A stretch of 64,000 nucleotides of DNA from Pseudomonas sp. NFIX28 (GTDB taxonomy: Bacteria; Pseudomonadota; Gammaproteobacteria; Pseudomonadales; Pseudomonadaceae): assembly GCF_900107395.1 (NCBI RefSeq), contig NZ_FNPW01000007.1, positions 62,001 to 126,000 of the forward strand. The letters are read 5' to 3'. The position numbers were made by a program, and so were the translations under genes. Below the pieces are notes generated by a model, which had not been told where the DNA came from, made no database searches, and was given only the letters and a program-made list of their open reading frames with translations. Below, piece by piece: positions 1-8,710 of this stretch. Every line of letters starts with the position of its first letter. The first letter of the stretch is position 1.

Positions 1-184
1 AGGGAGTTTCGATATATCCGCCGAGGTATTCGGACAGGGAGCCACCAAACATCCAGGCGACGACTCCTGCGACGATCCAGGTAAGCAGCGACAGCGCTTC
101 TTTGACGAAGCCGCGACTCAAACTGATCAAAGCAGAGATGGCGATGATTGCAACGATCGCCCAGTCAACCCAGGTAAATGGCAC
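1..184 (-). CDS. cvpA: CvpA family protein (partial, N-terminus)
   Basis: Only the first 61 codons are inside the window; the gene runs off the left edge. Reading starts at a GTG (184-182) and gives a hydrophobic N-terminus (VPFTWVDWAIVAIIAISALI, then SLSRGFVKEALSLLTWIVAG) that matches CvpA, an inner-membrane protein of the colicin V production family. At least two membrane segments are visible. It lies 98 bp downstream of the SPOR gene on the same strand, the usual Pseudomonas order (SPOR-cvpA-purF), so purF probably follows outside the window. The GTG start is inferred from the family N-terminus; no upstream ATG fits. Confidence 0.85.
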   Translation of the reverse strand, partial: MPFTWVDWAIVAIIAISALISLSRGFVKEALSLLTWIVAGVVAWMFGGSLSEYLGGYIETP

Positions 185-282
185 AGTGCAGCCTACAGAC
201 GGATAAGGCGGCGCATTTTACCAGAGCGCATGGCCGTCGGTAAGCTGAGATTCAATGCGCTTTGCAAATCAAGGCGATAGCC

Positions 283-957
283 TTAACCGCGCTCAGGCTG
301 GAAGCGTACGACAAAACCCTTGAGGTTCTGCTGGCGGCTCAGCAAGTCACGCAGACGATCTGCCTCGGCCCGCTCGATCAACGGACCGACAAACACCCGG
401 TTCTTGCCATCGGCGGAACGGATATAGGCGTTGTAACCCTGGCTACGCAGGGTTTTCTGCAGGTTTTCAGCACTTTCCCGACTGGACAGGCTGGCCAACT
501 GTACGGACCAACTGACCGACAGGCCATTTGCATCGACACGACTCGGGGTTGCACCAGGCTTGGCTGGCGCTGCGGCAATCGGCTGCGCAGGAGCAGCCGG
601 CTTGGCTACCGGCGCCGACGGTGCTACTGGCTTGCTCGCGGCGACTGGCGGCGTCACCGGGGCCGGAGGAGCAGCCGGGGTATTTGGAGCAATCGGCATG
701 GAAGGCGCAGCCTGCTGGGCCACCTCTTCATCACTGGGTACCGGCTCTTGTGGCAGCGCCTGCGGCTCGGGCACGATCACAGGCTCGACCTGTAGCTGGG
801 TTACAGCTGGCGCCTGAGGCACTGCTGGCGCCTCGACATTGACGTGCCGCTGCTCATCTTCACGGGAAAACAGCATCGGCAGAAAAATCACCGCCAACGC
901 CACCAGAACCAGAGCCCCAACCATTCGCTGCTTGTAGACGTTATCCAGCATAGCCAT
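283..957 (-). CDS. SPOR domain-containing protein (DedD-like)
   Basis: This is a bitopic cell-division protein of the DedD type. Starting at the ATG at 957, it has a short cytoplasmic tail ([11 protein letters not shown]), one membrane segment (about residues 12-29, VGALVLVALAVIFLPMLF), a long Pro/Ala-rich periplasmic linker (about 40-145) and a C-terminal SPOR domain (about 145-224, WSVQLASLSSRESAENLQKT onward) that binds denuded septal peptidoglycan. An in-frame ATG at 1095 would add 46 residues read inside folC and is unlikely. The start overlaps the folC stop by 17 bp, so the two are co-transcribed. Known Pseudomonas synteny (folC-SPOR-cvpA) supports the call. Confidence 0.88.
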   Translation of the reverse strand: MAMLDNVYKQRMVGALVLVALAVIFLPMLFSREDEQRHVNVEAPAVPQAPAVTQLQVEPVIVPEPQALPQEPVPSDEEVAQQAAPSMPIAPNTPAAPPAPVTPPVAASKPVAPSAPVAKPAAPAQPIAAAPAKPGATPSRVDANGLSVSWSVQLASLSSRESAENLQKTLRSQGYNAYIRSADGKNRVFVGPLIERAEADRLRDLLSRQQNLKGFVVRFQPERG

Positions 958-2248
958 GTGCAGCTTCCTCCGTGGAGCGCCGGGCAAGCCACTCGAGCGC
1001 CTCGGCAACACAATAAAAAGATCCGAACAGCAGAATCTCGTCTTCGGCCGTAGCCTGCGCACACTGCCCTTCCAGCGCAGCAGCGACACTCTCATAGGAC
1101 GCTACCGAAGCCCCAAGGTTCTCCAGTGCAGCCTGCAGGTCAGCAACAGGACGTGCGCGCGAAGAATCCAGGGGCGCAACCGCCCATTGCTCGACACAGC
1201 AGTGCAGGGGCGCAACCACGCCCTCCAGGTCCTTGTCCGCCAACAGGCCAAATACCGCCAGGCGCTTGCCCACCACCGGCCGACGCATCAGGCGCTCGGC
1301 CAGATACTCCGCGGCATGCGGGTTGTGCCCGACATCCAGCAACAGGTTCAGGCGCTTGCCCTGCCATTCGAACTGACGACGATCCAGACGCCCGACCACC
1401 CGCGTCTGTCGCAAGGCTTCGGCAATGCGCTCGGCCTGCCAAGGCAGCCCGAGCAGCAAATAGGCCTGCAGGGCCAGCGCGGCGTTTTCCATAGGCAGAT
1501 CGAGCAACGGCAAGTCACGCAACTCGACGGCATTGCCCTGCGTATCGAGCCCACGCCACTGCCAGTTCTCGTCGGTAATTCCCAGATCGAAATCACGACC
1601 ACGCAGGAAAAAGCCGCAGTTCAGCTCACGCGCCTTATCCAGCAGGGGTTGAGGAGGATTCAGGTCGCCACAGAGTGCCGGCGCACCCTGACGGAAAATA
1701 CCGGCTTTCTCGAAAGCCACGGATTCACGGGTATCGCCCAGATAATCGGCGTGGTCGACGCCGATACTGGTAACCAGCGCTACATCGGCATCCACCAGAT
1801 TGACCGCATCCAGGCGTCCGCCCAGGCCGACTTCCAGCACCACGGCATCGAGATTGGCACGCTGGAACAACCAGAAGGCCGCCAAGGTACCCATCTCGAA
1901 ATAGGTCAGGGAGATTTCGCCGCGCGCCGCCTCGACCGCGGCAAAGGCCTCGCACAACGAGGCATCGCTGGCTTCGACGCCATCGATCTGTACCCGCTCG
2001 TTGTAACGCAACAGATGGGGAGAGTTGTAGACACCGACCTTCAGCCCCTGGGCCCGCAGCAAGGACGCCACGAACGCACAGGTAGAACCCTTGCCGTTGG
2101 TCCCGGTCACGGTGATGACCCGAGGCGCCAGCTTGCCCAATCCCATGCGGGACGCTACTTCCTGCGAGCGCTCCAGCCCCATATCGATGGCTGACGGATG
2201 CAACTGCTCGAGGTAGGCAAGCCAGTCGCCAAGGGTACGCTCGGTCAT
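941..2248 (-). CDS. folC: Bifunctional dihydrofolate/folylpolyglutamate synthase
   Basis: FolC adds glutamate to dihydropteroate and to folates using ATP, in the cytoplasm. The 435-aa protein has the Mur-ligase-type P-loop [13 protein letters not shown] (about residues 45-57), the central segment [21 protein letters not shown] and the C-terminal ligase domain with [12 protein letters not shown]. Length matches the family. The ATG overlaps the accD stop by 4 bp (ATGA), indicating translational coupling in an accD-folC-SPOR-cvpA operon, a classic gammaproteobacterial order. No anomalies are seen. Confidence 0.95.
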   Translation of the reverse strand: MTERTLGDWLAYLEQLHPSAIDMGLERSQEVASRMGLGKLAPRVITVTGTNGKGSTCAFVASLLRAQGLKVGVYNSPHLLRYNERVQIDGVEASDASLCEAFAAVEAARGEISLTYFEMGTLAAFWLFQRANLDAVVLEVGLGGRLDAVNLVDADVALVTSIGVDHADYLGDTRESVAFEKAGIFRQGAPALCGDLNPPQPLLDKARELNCGFFLRGRDFDLGITDENWQWRGLDTQGNAVELRDLPLLDLPMENAALALQAYLLLGLPWQAERIAEALRQTRVVGRLDRRQFEWQGKRLNLLLDVGHNPHAAEYLAERLMRRPVVGKRLAVFGLLADKDLEGVVAPLHCCVEQWAVAPLDSSRARPVADLQAALENLGASVASYESVAAALEGQCAQATAEDEILLFGSFYCVAEALEWLARRSTEEAAHGYAG

Positions 2249-3165
2249 ATGTTTGCTGGCACCGGCGGCACCACGATCGCCTCGACCGGCGCGGCCACGA
2301 ATTCAGGCGTTGGCAAGCCCATCAGTTGGGCCAGCAGGTTACCCAGGCGCGGACGCAGTTCCTGGCGCGGGATGATCATATCGATGGCGCCATGCTCCAG
2401 CAGGAACTCGCTGCGCTGGAAACCTTCCGGCAGCTTTTCGCGCACGGTCTGCTCGATCACGCGAGGACCGGCGAAACCGACCAGGGCCTTGGGCTCGGCG
2501 ACAATCACATCGCCCAGCATCGCCAGACTGGCGGAAACGCCGCCATAGACCGGGTCGGTCAATACGGAAACAAAGGGCAGCCCTTCTTCACGCAGACGCG
2601 CCAATACCGCGGAAGTCTTGGCCATTTGCATCAGGGAGATCAGCGCTTCCTGCATCCGCGCGCCGCCGGAAGCGGAGAAACAGACCATGGGGCAACGCTT
2701 TTCCAGCGCATAGTTGGCAGCACGTACAAAACGCTCGCCGACGATGGCGCCCATGGAGCCGCCCATGAAGGAAAATTCAAACGCCGACACCACCACCGGC
2801 ATACCCAGCAGGGTACCGCTCATGGAAATCAACGCGTCCTTTTCACCGGTCTGCTTCTGGGCCGCGGTCAAGCGATCCTTGTACTTCTTGCCGTCGCGGA
2901 ACTTCAGACGATCCACCGGCTCCAGGTCGGCACCCAGTTCGGCACGGCCTTCAGCGTCGAGGAAAATGTCGATGCGGGCGCGAGCGCCGATACGCATGTG
3001 ATGGTTGCACTTGGGGCAGACGTCCAGGGTCTTTTCCAGCTCCGGACGATACAGCACTGCCTCGCAGGATGGGCATTTGTGCCACAGACCTTCGGGCACC
3101 GAGCTTTTCTTCACCTCGGAACGCATGATCGAAGGGATCAGTTTGTCTACTAACCAGTTGCTCAT
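2245..3165 (-). CDS. accD: Acetyl-CoA carboxylase carboxyltransferase subunit beta
   Basis: AccD forms the carboxyltransferase with AccA and moves CO2 from carboxybiotin to acetyl-CoA, the first step of fatty acid synthesis. The 306-aa sequence opens with [17 protein letters not shown] and an N-terminal four-Cys zinc ribbon (CPSC at about 32-35 and CPKC at about 51-54). The crotonase-like carboxyltransferase fold follows ([47 protein letters not shown]). It is the first gene of the accD-folC-SPOR-cvpA unit and is separated from trpF by 268 bp that must hold its promoter. Confidence 0.96.
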   Translation of the reverse strand: MSNWLVDKLIPSIMRSEVKKSSVPEGLWHKCPSCEAVLYRPELEKTLDVCPKCNHHMRIGARARIDIFLDAEGRAELGADLEPVDRLKFRDGKKYKDRLTAAQKQTGEKDALISMSGTLLGMPVVVSAFEFSFMGGSMGAIVGERFVRAANYALEKRCPMVCFSASGGARMQEALISLMQMAKTSAVLARLREEGLPFVSVLTDPVYGGVSASLAMLGDVIVAEPKALVGFAGPRVIEQTVREKLPEGFQRSEFLLEHGAIDMIIPRQELRPRLGNLLAQLMGLPTPEFVAAPVEAIVVPPVPANI

Positions 3166-3433
3166 GCTTTCTTTCTCCAGTACCGGCGGCCCGAACGCTC
3201 TGGTTCGCGGCCCCGCGTATGCCCTTGAGCTAAATTCATGTATACGGCGATGATCTGTTCGCTACCGCGGTCAGCACGTGCTTGACCTGCCTGTACCGAA
3301 CGGCTCCTCAGCCATCCCGGCAACCCCCGGATAGAGCGATTGCCACTTCGATTTCGGCCCGCCCAGCGACGGTGCCGGCCTGTTTTGTACAGTGGTGTTA
3401 TGGACGGCGGCAGACTGCCAGCCGTCACATCGA
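3166..3433. other. trpF-accD intergenic region
   Basis: These 268 bp contain no convincing gene. On the minus strand the trpF end is followed by a strong hairpin (3403-3426, arms GACGGC..GGCA and TGCC..GCCGTC) without a T-run, which may stabilise the trpF mRNA end or act as a weak terminator. The rest should hold the accD promoter; I cannot place a confident -35/-10 pair. Confidence 0.5.
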
Positions 3434-4057
3434 CTAACAGCTGCCGCGAACGGCCTGCATAAATGCGCGAATCTTTGCGTGGTCCTTGATGCCCTTGCTC
3501 TGCTCCACCCCACCGCTGACATCGACCGCGTACGGGCGAACCTGCGCGATCGCCTGGCCGACATTCTCGGCGGACAAGCCACCGGCGAGGATGATCGGCT
3601 TGCTCAAACCCTGTGGTACAAGTGACCAATCGAAGGCTTCGCCGGTTCCACCCGGCACCCCCTCGACATAGGTGTCGAGCAGGATGCCGCTGGCCCGCGC
3701 GTAAGCCGCACAGCTGCCGGCAATATCGTCACCCGCCTTGACCCGCAGCGCCTTGATGTAAGGCCGGTGATAACCCTCGCAGTCCGCCGGCGTTTCGTCG
3801 CCATGAAACTGCAACAGGTCGAGCGGCACTGCATCGAGGATCTCGCCCAGCTCGCAGCGGCTGGCATTGACGAACAAGCCCACAGTGGTCACGAACGGCG
3901 GCAGCGCGGCAATGATCGCCCGCGCCTGCTGCACATTCACCGCCCGGGGGCTCTTGGCATAAAACACCAGCCCGATGGCATCGGCCCCGGCCTCGACCGC
4001 CGCCAGCGCATCCTCAATGCGGGTAATCCCACAAATTTTGCTGCGAACGGCTGACAT
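3434..4057 (-). CDS. trpF: Phosphoribosylanthranilate isomerase
   Basis: TrpF catalyses the Amadori rearrangement of phosphoribosylanthranilate in tryptophan synthesis. The 207-aa protein is a TIM barrel with the catalytic Cys in [11 protein letters not shown] (about residue 9), the catalytic Asp in VDVSGGVE (about 132) and phosphate-binding loops ([22 protein letters not shown]). Length is normal. It lies 64 bp downstream of truA on the same strand, the conserved truA-trpF-accD order of Pseudomonas, away from the other trp genes. Confidence 0.95.
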   Translation of the reverse strand: MSAVRSKICGITRIEDALAAVEAGADAIGLVFYAKSPRAVNVQQARAIIAALPPFVTTVGLFVNASRCELGEILDAVPLDLLQFHGDETPADCEGYHRPYIKALRVKAGDDIAGSCAAYARASGILLDTYVEGVPGGTGEAFDWSLVPQGLSKPIILAGGLSAENVGQAIAQVRPYAVDVSGGVEQSKGIKDHAKIRAFMQAVRGSC

Positions 4058-4121
4058 GTCGTTTAAACCTCAGGGCAAATCCGGGGAAAGTCCCGGATGG
4101 TAGCAAATGCTTTTCCGGGCG

Positions 4122-4946
4122 TCAGCCGTCAAGTTCCGAGAAGCCGGTGAGGAAATGTGGCCCAATGTATCGCTCGGGCAATTCGAACTCATCGTGGTAC
4201 TCGACCTGCACCAGATAAAGCCCGAAGGGATGCGCCGTGACCCCGCCCGTACGGCGAATCCGGCTTTCCAATACTTCCCTGGCCCATTCGATCGGACGCT
4301 CGCCTGAGCCGATGGTCATCAGCACTCCGGCAATATTGCGCACCATGTGATGCAGGAACGCACTGGCGCGGATATCCAGGACAATCATCTTGCCGTGCCG
4401 AGTGACCCGCAGATGATGGATTTCCTTGATCGGCGACTTGGCCTGGCACTGCCCAGCACGGAATGCACTGAAATCGTGGGTACCCACCAGATGCTGGGCA
4501 GCCTCGGCCATCCGCTCGACATCCAGCGGGCGATGATTCCAGGTGATTTCCTCGTTCAGGTGCGCCGGGCGGATCTGATCGTTGTAGATCACATAGCGAT
4601 AGCGGCGGGCAATCGCCTTGAACCGCGCATGAAAATGCGCCGGCATGACCTTGGCCCAGCTCACGCTGATGTCGTGGGGCAAATTGATATTGGCCCCCAT
4701 CACCCACGCCTTCATCGAACGCTCGGCCTGGGTATCGAAGTGCACCACTTGCCCGCAGGCATGCACGCCAGCGTCGGTACGCCCGGCGCAAGACAGCAGC
4801 ACCGGCGAATCTGCCACTCTGGACAACGCCTTCTCGAGGGTTTCCTGGACACTCGGGACACCAGAAGCCTGACGCTGCCAGCCGCGATAACGCGAGCCCT
4901 TGTATTCGACACCCAATGCGATTCTGAAAAAGCCTGCGGCCGCCAT
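4122..4946 (-). CDS. truA: tRNA pseudouridine(38-40) synthase TruA
   Basis: TruA isomerises uridines 38-40 in the anticodon arm of many tRNAs. The catalytic Asp lies in CAGRTDAGVHACGQVVHFD, and the family motifs FHARFKAIARRYRYVIYN and FLHHMVRNIAGVLM are present. I chose the ATG at 4946 (MAAAGFFRIALGVEYKGSRY). An in-frame ATG at 5003 would add 19 residues without family character. It faces away from the plus-strand peptidase gene at 5178. Confidence 0.94.
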   Translation of the reverse strand: MAAAGFFRIALGVEYKGSRYRGWQRQASGVPSVQETLEKALSRVADSPVLLSCAGRTDAGVHACGQVVHFDTQAERSMKAWVMGANINLPHDISVSWAKVMPAHFHARFKAIARRYRYVIYNDQIRPAHLNEEITWNHRPLDVERMAEAAQHLVGTHDFSAFRAGQCQAKSPIKEIHHLRVTRHGKMIVLDIRASAFLHHMVRNIAGVLMTIGSGERPIEWAREVLESRIRRTGGVTAHPFGLYLVQVEYHDEFELPERYIGPHFLTGFSELDG

Positions 4947-5119
4947 TTCGGCGGCCGCGTTATCTATATTTGCCAAGAACTTACAGCCTGCTGATGTGCG
5001 CAAAGGCAGCCATTATAAGGCGCGCGAAAGCAGACGCCATGCGGGGCCGCCTTTTAGTTGCGGTTTACTCATTACGTAGCCGCAAGCCGGCAACGCGATT
5101 GCGTAAAAACCACGACAAA

Positions 5120-5143
5120 CGCTATATAGATAAATATATAGCG
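5120..5143. promoter_or_regulatory. Perfect 9-bp inverted repeat upstream of the M24 peptidase gene
   Basis: CGCTATATA (5120-5128) and TATATAGCG (5135-5143) form a perfect inverted repeat around the 6-nt centre GATAAA, in the AT-rich truA/peptidase divergent region and 35 bp before the peptidase ATG. The TATATA arms resemble a -10 element, so this could be an operator overlapping a promoter or a 5'-UTR hairpin. Binding is inferred, not shown. Confidence 0.45.
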
Positions 5144-5177
5144 ATAAACATACATTCATCCGACCGGGAGCCGATTC

Positions 5178-5837
5178 ATGAGCGCCATCGACAAGGAGGC
5201 CGTCGGCCTCGCCTATAGCCTGCAAGGCATGCTCCATGCCAAGCGCAAGACCTGGGAAGCCATCACCCAGATAGCCGCGCGCATCCGGCCAGGCATGCTT
5301 GAATCCCAGGCTCGCGCGCTGAGCCTGGAGGTCCTTGCAGAGCTGGGCATGGACCGGATCTGGCACCCGGCGCTGGTCCGCTTTGGCGAAAACACCCTGA
5401 AAACCTTCAAGCAACGCTCCGAAGGCGATCCGGAGCTGGGTAACAACGACATTTTCTTTATCGATCTCGGCGTGGTCTGGGACCGCCATGAAGGCGATTG
5501 CGGCGCCACCTTCGTCACCGGCGACGATCCTGAGATGCACGCCTGCGCCGCTGCCGCCCAAACCCTGTTCGAGCGGGTTCGCGATCACTGGCACGAACAC
5601 AAGGTCGCGGGCCCCGCCCTTTATCGCTACGCCCAAGAGCAGGCAAGCGCCATGGGCTGGGTCTTGAATCTGGAGATCAAGGGACATCGGGTCAGCGACT
5701 TCCCCCATGCCATTTATCGAGCGGGAGACCTGGGCAACTTCGAGGCATGCCCCAACGTCGGCCTGTGGATTCTGGAAATCCAGATCGCCCACCCCACCCG
5801 GCCATTCGGTGCGTTTTATGAAGACCTGCTGGCCTGA
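5178..5837 (+). CDS. M24 family metallopeptidase-like protein (Xaa-Pro peptidase fold)
   Basis: The 219-aa protein corresponds to the pita-bread catalytic domain of methionine aminopeptidase/aminopeptidase P enzymes, with no N-terminal creatinase domain. Candidate metal ligands in family order are Asp in FFIDLGVVW, Asp in HEGDCGATFV, His in EIKGHRVSDFPHA, Glu in WILEIQIAHP and Glu near the C-terminus in FYEDLL. A dinuclear metal site is therefore plausible. The start has a good RBS (GGGAG about 8 nt upstream). The gene is the only plus-strand gene in a minus-strand block and separates truA from fimV. The substrate is unknown. Confidence 0.75.
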   Translation: MSAIDKEAVGLAYSLQGMLHAKRKTWEAITQIAARIRPGMLESQARALSLEVLAELGMDRIWHPALVRFGENTLKTFKQRSEGDPELGNNDIFFIDLGVVWDRHEGDCGATFVTGDDPEMHACAAAAQTLFERVRDHWHEHKVAGPALYRYAQEQASAMGWVLNLEIKGHRVSDFPHAIYRAGDLGNFEACPNVGLWILEIQIAHPTRPFGAFYEDLLA

Positions 5838-5864
5838 CAGCACAGCCGCCTGCACCGCGAAAAC

Positions 5865-5896
5865 AAAAACGGCAGCCTCGATGGCTGCCGTTTTTT
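5865..5896. terminator. Bidirectional terminator between the M24 gene and fimV
   Basis: An 8-bp stem (CGGCAGCC/GGCTGCCG) is flanked by A-rich sequence on the left and six T on the right. It can terminate the plus-strand peptidase gene and, on the other strand, fimV. Confidence 0.85.
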
Positions 5897-5911
5897 GTTT
5901 CTATCGCTGAC

Positions 5912-8506
5912 TCAGGCCAGGCGTGCGAGCATTTCCTTGGCTTCGCTTTTCTGGCCGTCGTTACCTTCGCTGATGACTTCGCCGAGAATGTCTCGCGCGC
6001 CATCGTTATCGCCCATGTCGATGTAAGCCTGGGCCAGATCGAGCTTGGTTGCGACTTCGTCGGTTCCGGAGAGGAAATCGAAATCCCCTTCGTCGGCGCT
6101 GCCCGCAGCGTCTTCCGCGGTAAACGTCGGCTCGGCCAGCGCTGGTTGCTCGAGGCTTTGCGACAAGCGATCCAGCTCGGCGTTGACATCATCCAGCTCG
6201 GAAGCGAAAGCATCCTTGGCATCGGGCTGCGCATCCATCTCGTCAGCCAGGGACAAGTCGAAATCCGCGGGCAACTCAAGATCATCAAGCGCAGCTTCAG
6301 TCACCGTAGGCACTTCGACAGCCGGCAGATCCTTCAGGTCGTCATCCAGGCTGAGAAGGAAATCCTCATCGGCTTGCGCCGCGGCAGGAAGATCCTCACC
6401 CAGATCCAGATCGAAATCCGACAGATCGTCCAGGCTCTCCTTGGCTTCGGTTTGCTGCTGCAGTACCGATTCGAAACTCAGGTCATCGTCCAGAGGGAAT
6501 TCATCCAGCTCGGGCTCAACTGGAGCAGGAACGGCCGGAGCATCCGCAGAGGCCGCCTCCAGATCGTCCAGGCTCAGATCGAAATCGGTATCCAGCTCGT
6601 CTACAGCCGGTGCAGGCACAGGTTCCTGCGGCTCATCGAGCAACAACTCCTTGACGTATTGAGCATCCAGCGCCGCCGCTGCCGCAGCAGCGCCGAGGCC
6701 AGCAGCCACCGCAGCCATTGTCGGGAAACGGCTTTTCAGCTGTTCGACTTCAGCGTAATTCTTGCCATTGGCCACCAGCTGGCGCTCCTGAGCCACAAAG
6801 GCGCTGCGATCGCCCTGGTGACCGTAGACTTCCATCAACTTCAAGCGCAACTCGCTACGCTGCGGCTCCAGCTTGACGGCCTCCTCCAGGATGGCTGCCG
6901 CCTGGTTAAGGCGACCACCATTGATATGGGACTGAGCCTGATCCAGCACATCGTCCGAGTGCTCGCCTGCGGCAACCACTGGCGCCGCGACCACCACAGG
7001 CGCCACGACCGGTGCTGGAGCTGGAGCTGGAGCTGGAGCTGGAGCGAGCTTGACGCTCGGCGGCGGAACTTCAAGACCTTCGAAGCTGCTTTCCGGCAGA
7101 TCCAGGTCCTTGGACAACTCGGACTCTTCGGACAGGGCGCGAGCCATGCGCAGATGCTTTTCCGCCTCCTGCTGTGCCTTGCGGCGACGAGCCAGCAACA
7201 GCAATAGCAGCAGCACCAGCACTGCCCCGCCACCTGCCAGCCCCAGGAGGATCGGGTTGGTCAGCAACTCGTTGAACTTGTCTTCGTCGGAGGCCGGCGC
7301 TTGCGCCTGGGCCGGTGCCGCCTCAGCTGGAGCCTCGCCTGGAGCTGCCCCAGGATCGGTCACTGGCGCCGCCGGGGTCGCCGGCTGCTCAGCCAACTGA
7401 GCCGGCATCGCCGCGGCAGCTGGCGCTGGCGCCACGCCCCCTGCGGTTTCCGCCTGCAATTTGGCCAACTGGTCGTTCTTCAATTCGATCAGGCGTTGCA
7501 GCTTGTCCAGCTGGCTTTGCAGGTCCGCCATGCGGCTTTTCAACTCGGCATTGTCACGCCGGGCCGAATCAAGGCTTTCCTGGGTCACCGCCAGCTTGTT
7601 GCTCAATGCCTGGCTGTCGCCCGCCGCACCCTTGCCCCGCGCCTTGCCCGATTCGGCAGACACCAGGCTCAGATTATCCTTGACCGCGCCTTGTGCGGGC
7701 GCCTTGTCCGCACCGGCGCGGCGGGTGCCGTCCAGTTGCTGCTGGGCCCCACGCGGCGCCAGACGACGCCCCTGGCGCCACGCCGTATTCTGCGCCGCGA
7801 CCTCGGCGATCGCTTGTGGCTGCGGCAGGCTAGTGCTCTGCGCAGCGTCAGGCAAGCGAAGCACCTGCCCGGTTTTCAGTCGGTTGATGTTGCCATCGAT
7901 GAAGGCATCCGGATTCAGCGCCTGGATCGCCAGCATGGTTTGCTGGACCGAGCCGCCATTGCGCGCCTTGGCCGCAATTTCCCAGAGCGTGTCACGGGCC
8001 GAGGTGGTGTATTGAGCAGGCTTGCTGGCGCCGGTAACCGGCGCTGCAACCGCTGGAGTCTGCGCCGCCGCGGATTGCCCGGCGGCTTCAGCGGTTTGCG
8101 GGGAAAACTTGGAAGGATCGAGCAGCACGCTGTAATCGCGCAGCAGGCGGCCGTTGGGCCACATCACCTGCACCAGGAACTTGACCATCGGCTCGGAGAG
8201 CGGCTGGCTCGAAGTGACTCGAAGCACGCTCTTGCCGTTGGCATTGAGCACCGGCGTAAAGCTCAGGTCGTTGAGAAAGGCCTGGCGATCGACGCCGGCC
8301 TTGGCGAAATCTTCAGGCGAGGCCAGGCTCGGCACCACTTCGGTAGCGGTGAGATCCTTGACGTCCAGCAACTCGATTTCTGCAACCAGCGGCTGGTTCA
8401 GAGTCGACTTCAGGGTCAGCTCCCCGAGCCCAAGCGCATGCGCCATACCGGAGGACAGCGCCGACGCGGCCGCTATTGCTAACACCAGTTTGCGAACTTG
8501 AACCAT
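5912..8506 (-). CDS. fimV: FimV pilus-assembly/polar-organiser protein
   Basis: FimV is an inner-membrane peptidoglycan-binding protein needed for type IV pilus assembly and polar localisation. The 864-aa sequence has a signal peptide (about 1-24, ending GMAHA), the FimV N-terminal domain (LGELTLKSTLNQPLVAEIEL), a LysM domain (about 165-220), a coiled-coil stretch (about 285-350, LKSRMADLQSQLDKLQRLIE), one membrane segment (about 418-440, followed by ARRRK), a long acidic cytoplasmic region and a C-terminal TPR-like FimV domain (LAQAYIDMGDNDGARDIL). A Pro/Ala stretch is encoded by hexanucleotide repeats at 7014-7043. The 204-bp leader (8507-8710) separates it from the Asd-like gene. Confidence 0.95.
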   Translation of the reverse strand: MVQVRKLVLAIAAASALSSGMAHALGLGELTLKSTLNQPLVAEIELLDVKDLTATEVVPSLASPEDFAKAGVDRQAFLNDLSFTPVLNANGKSVLRVTSSQPLSEPMVKFLVQVMWPNGRLLRDYSVLLDPSKFSPQTAEAAGQSAAAQTPAVAAPVTGASKPAQYTTSARDTLWEIAAKARNGGSVQQTMLAIQALNPDAFIDGNINRLKTGQVLRLPDAAQSTSLPQPQAIAEVAAQNTAWRQGRRLAPRGAQQQLDGTRRAGADKAPAQGAVKDNLSLVSAESGKARGKGAAGDSQALSNKLAVTQESLDSARRDNAELKSRMADLQSQLDKLQRLIELKNDQLAKLQAETAGGVAPAPAAAAMPAQLAEQPATPAAPVTDPGAAPGEAPAEAAPAQAQAPASDEDKFNELLTNPILLGLAGGGAVLVLLLLLLLARRRKAQQEAEKHLRMARALSEESELSKDLDLPESSFEGLEVPPPSVKLAPAPAPAPAPAPVVAPVVVAAPVVAAGEHSDDVLDQAQSHINGGRLNQAAAILEEAVKLEPQRSELRLKLMEVYGHQGDRSAFVAQERQLVANGKNYAEVEQLKSRFPTMAAVAAGLGAAAAAAALDAQYVKELLLDEPQEPVPAPAVDELDTDFDLSLDDLEAASADAPAVPAPVEPELDEFPLDDDLSFESVLQQQTEAKESLDDLSDFDLDLGEDLPAAAQADEDFLLSLDDDLKDLPAVEVPTVTEAALDDLELPADFDLSLADEMDAQPDAKDAFASELDDVNAELDRLSQSLEQPALAEPTFTAEDAAGSADEGDFDFLSGTDEVATKLDLAQAYIDMGDNDGARDILGEVISEGNDGQKSEAKEMLARLA
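7014..7043. repeat. Hexanucleotide tandem repeat in fimV
   Basis: Five exact copies of GCTGGA (plus-strand sense) occur in the fimV coding region. On the coding strand they give an (Ala-Pro)n run just after the membrane segment. Copy-number change by slippage would keep the frame, because the unit is 6 bp, and only alter linker length. Confidence 0.85.
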
Positions 8507-8710
8507 AGCCTCATCCTTTGTTTGAACATTCCTCGGCCAGCGAGAAGGTGTTGTAGCTGCTGCCGTAAGGCATTGCGCGCGACCCTGGAGGGCCGCTTCG
8601 CGCGATTATGTCTGCATGCCTTGGAAGCCCACGACAGCAGCTCACCTCCAGCAACCAGCCAAGCATAGCGCCCAGCTAGAATCATTCTGCAAATTGTTGC
8701 CAAGTATCTT

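Noticed and set aside
956..2194. A plus-strand open frame of 412 codons
   Set aside because: Antisense to folC; composition and lack of motifs indicate a shadow.
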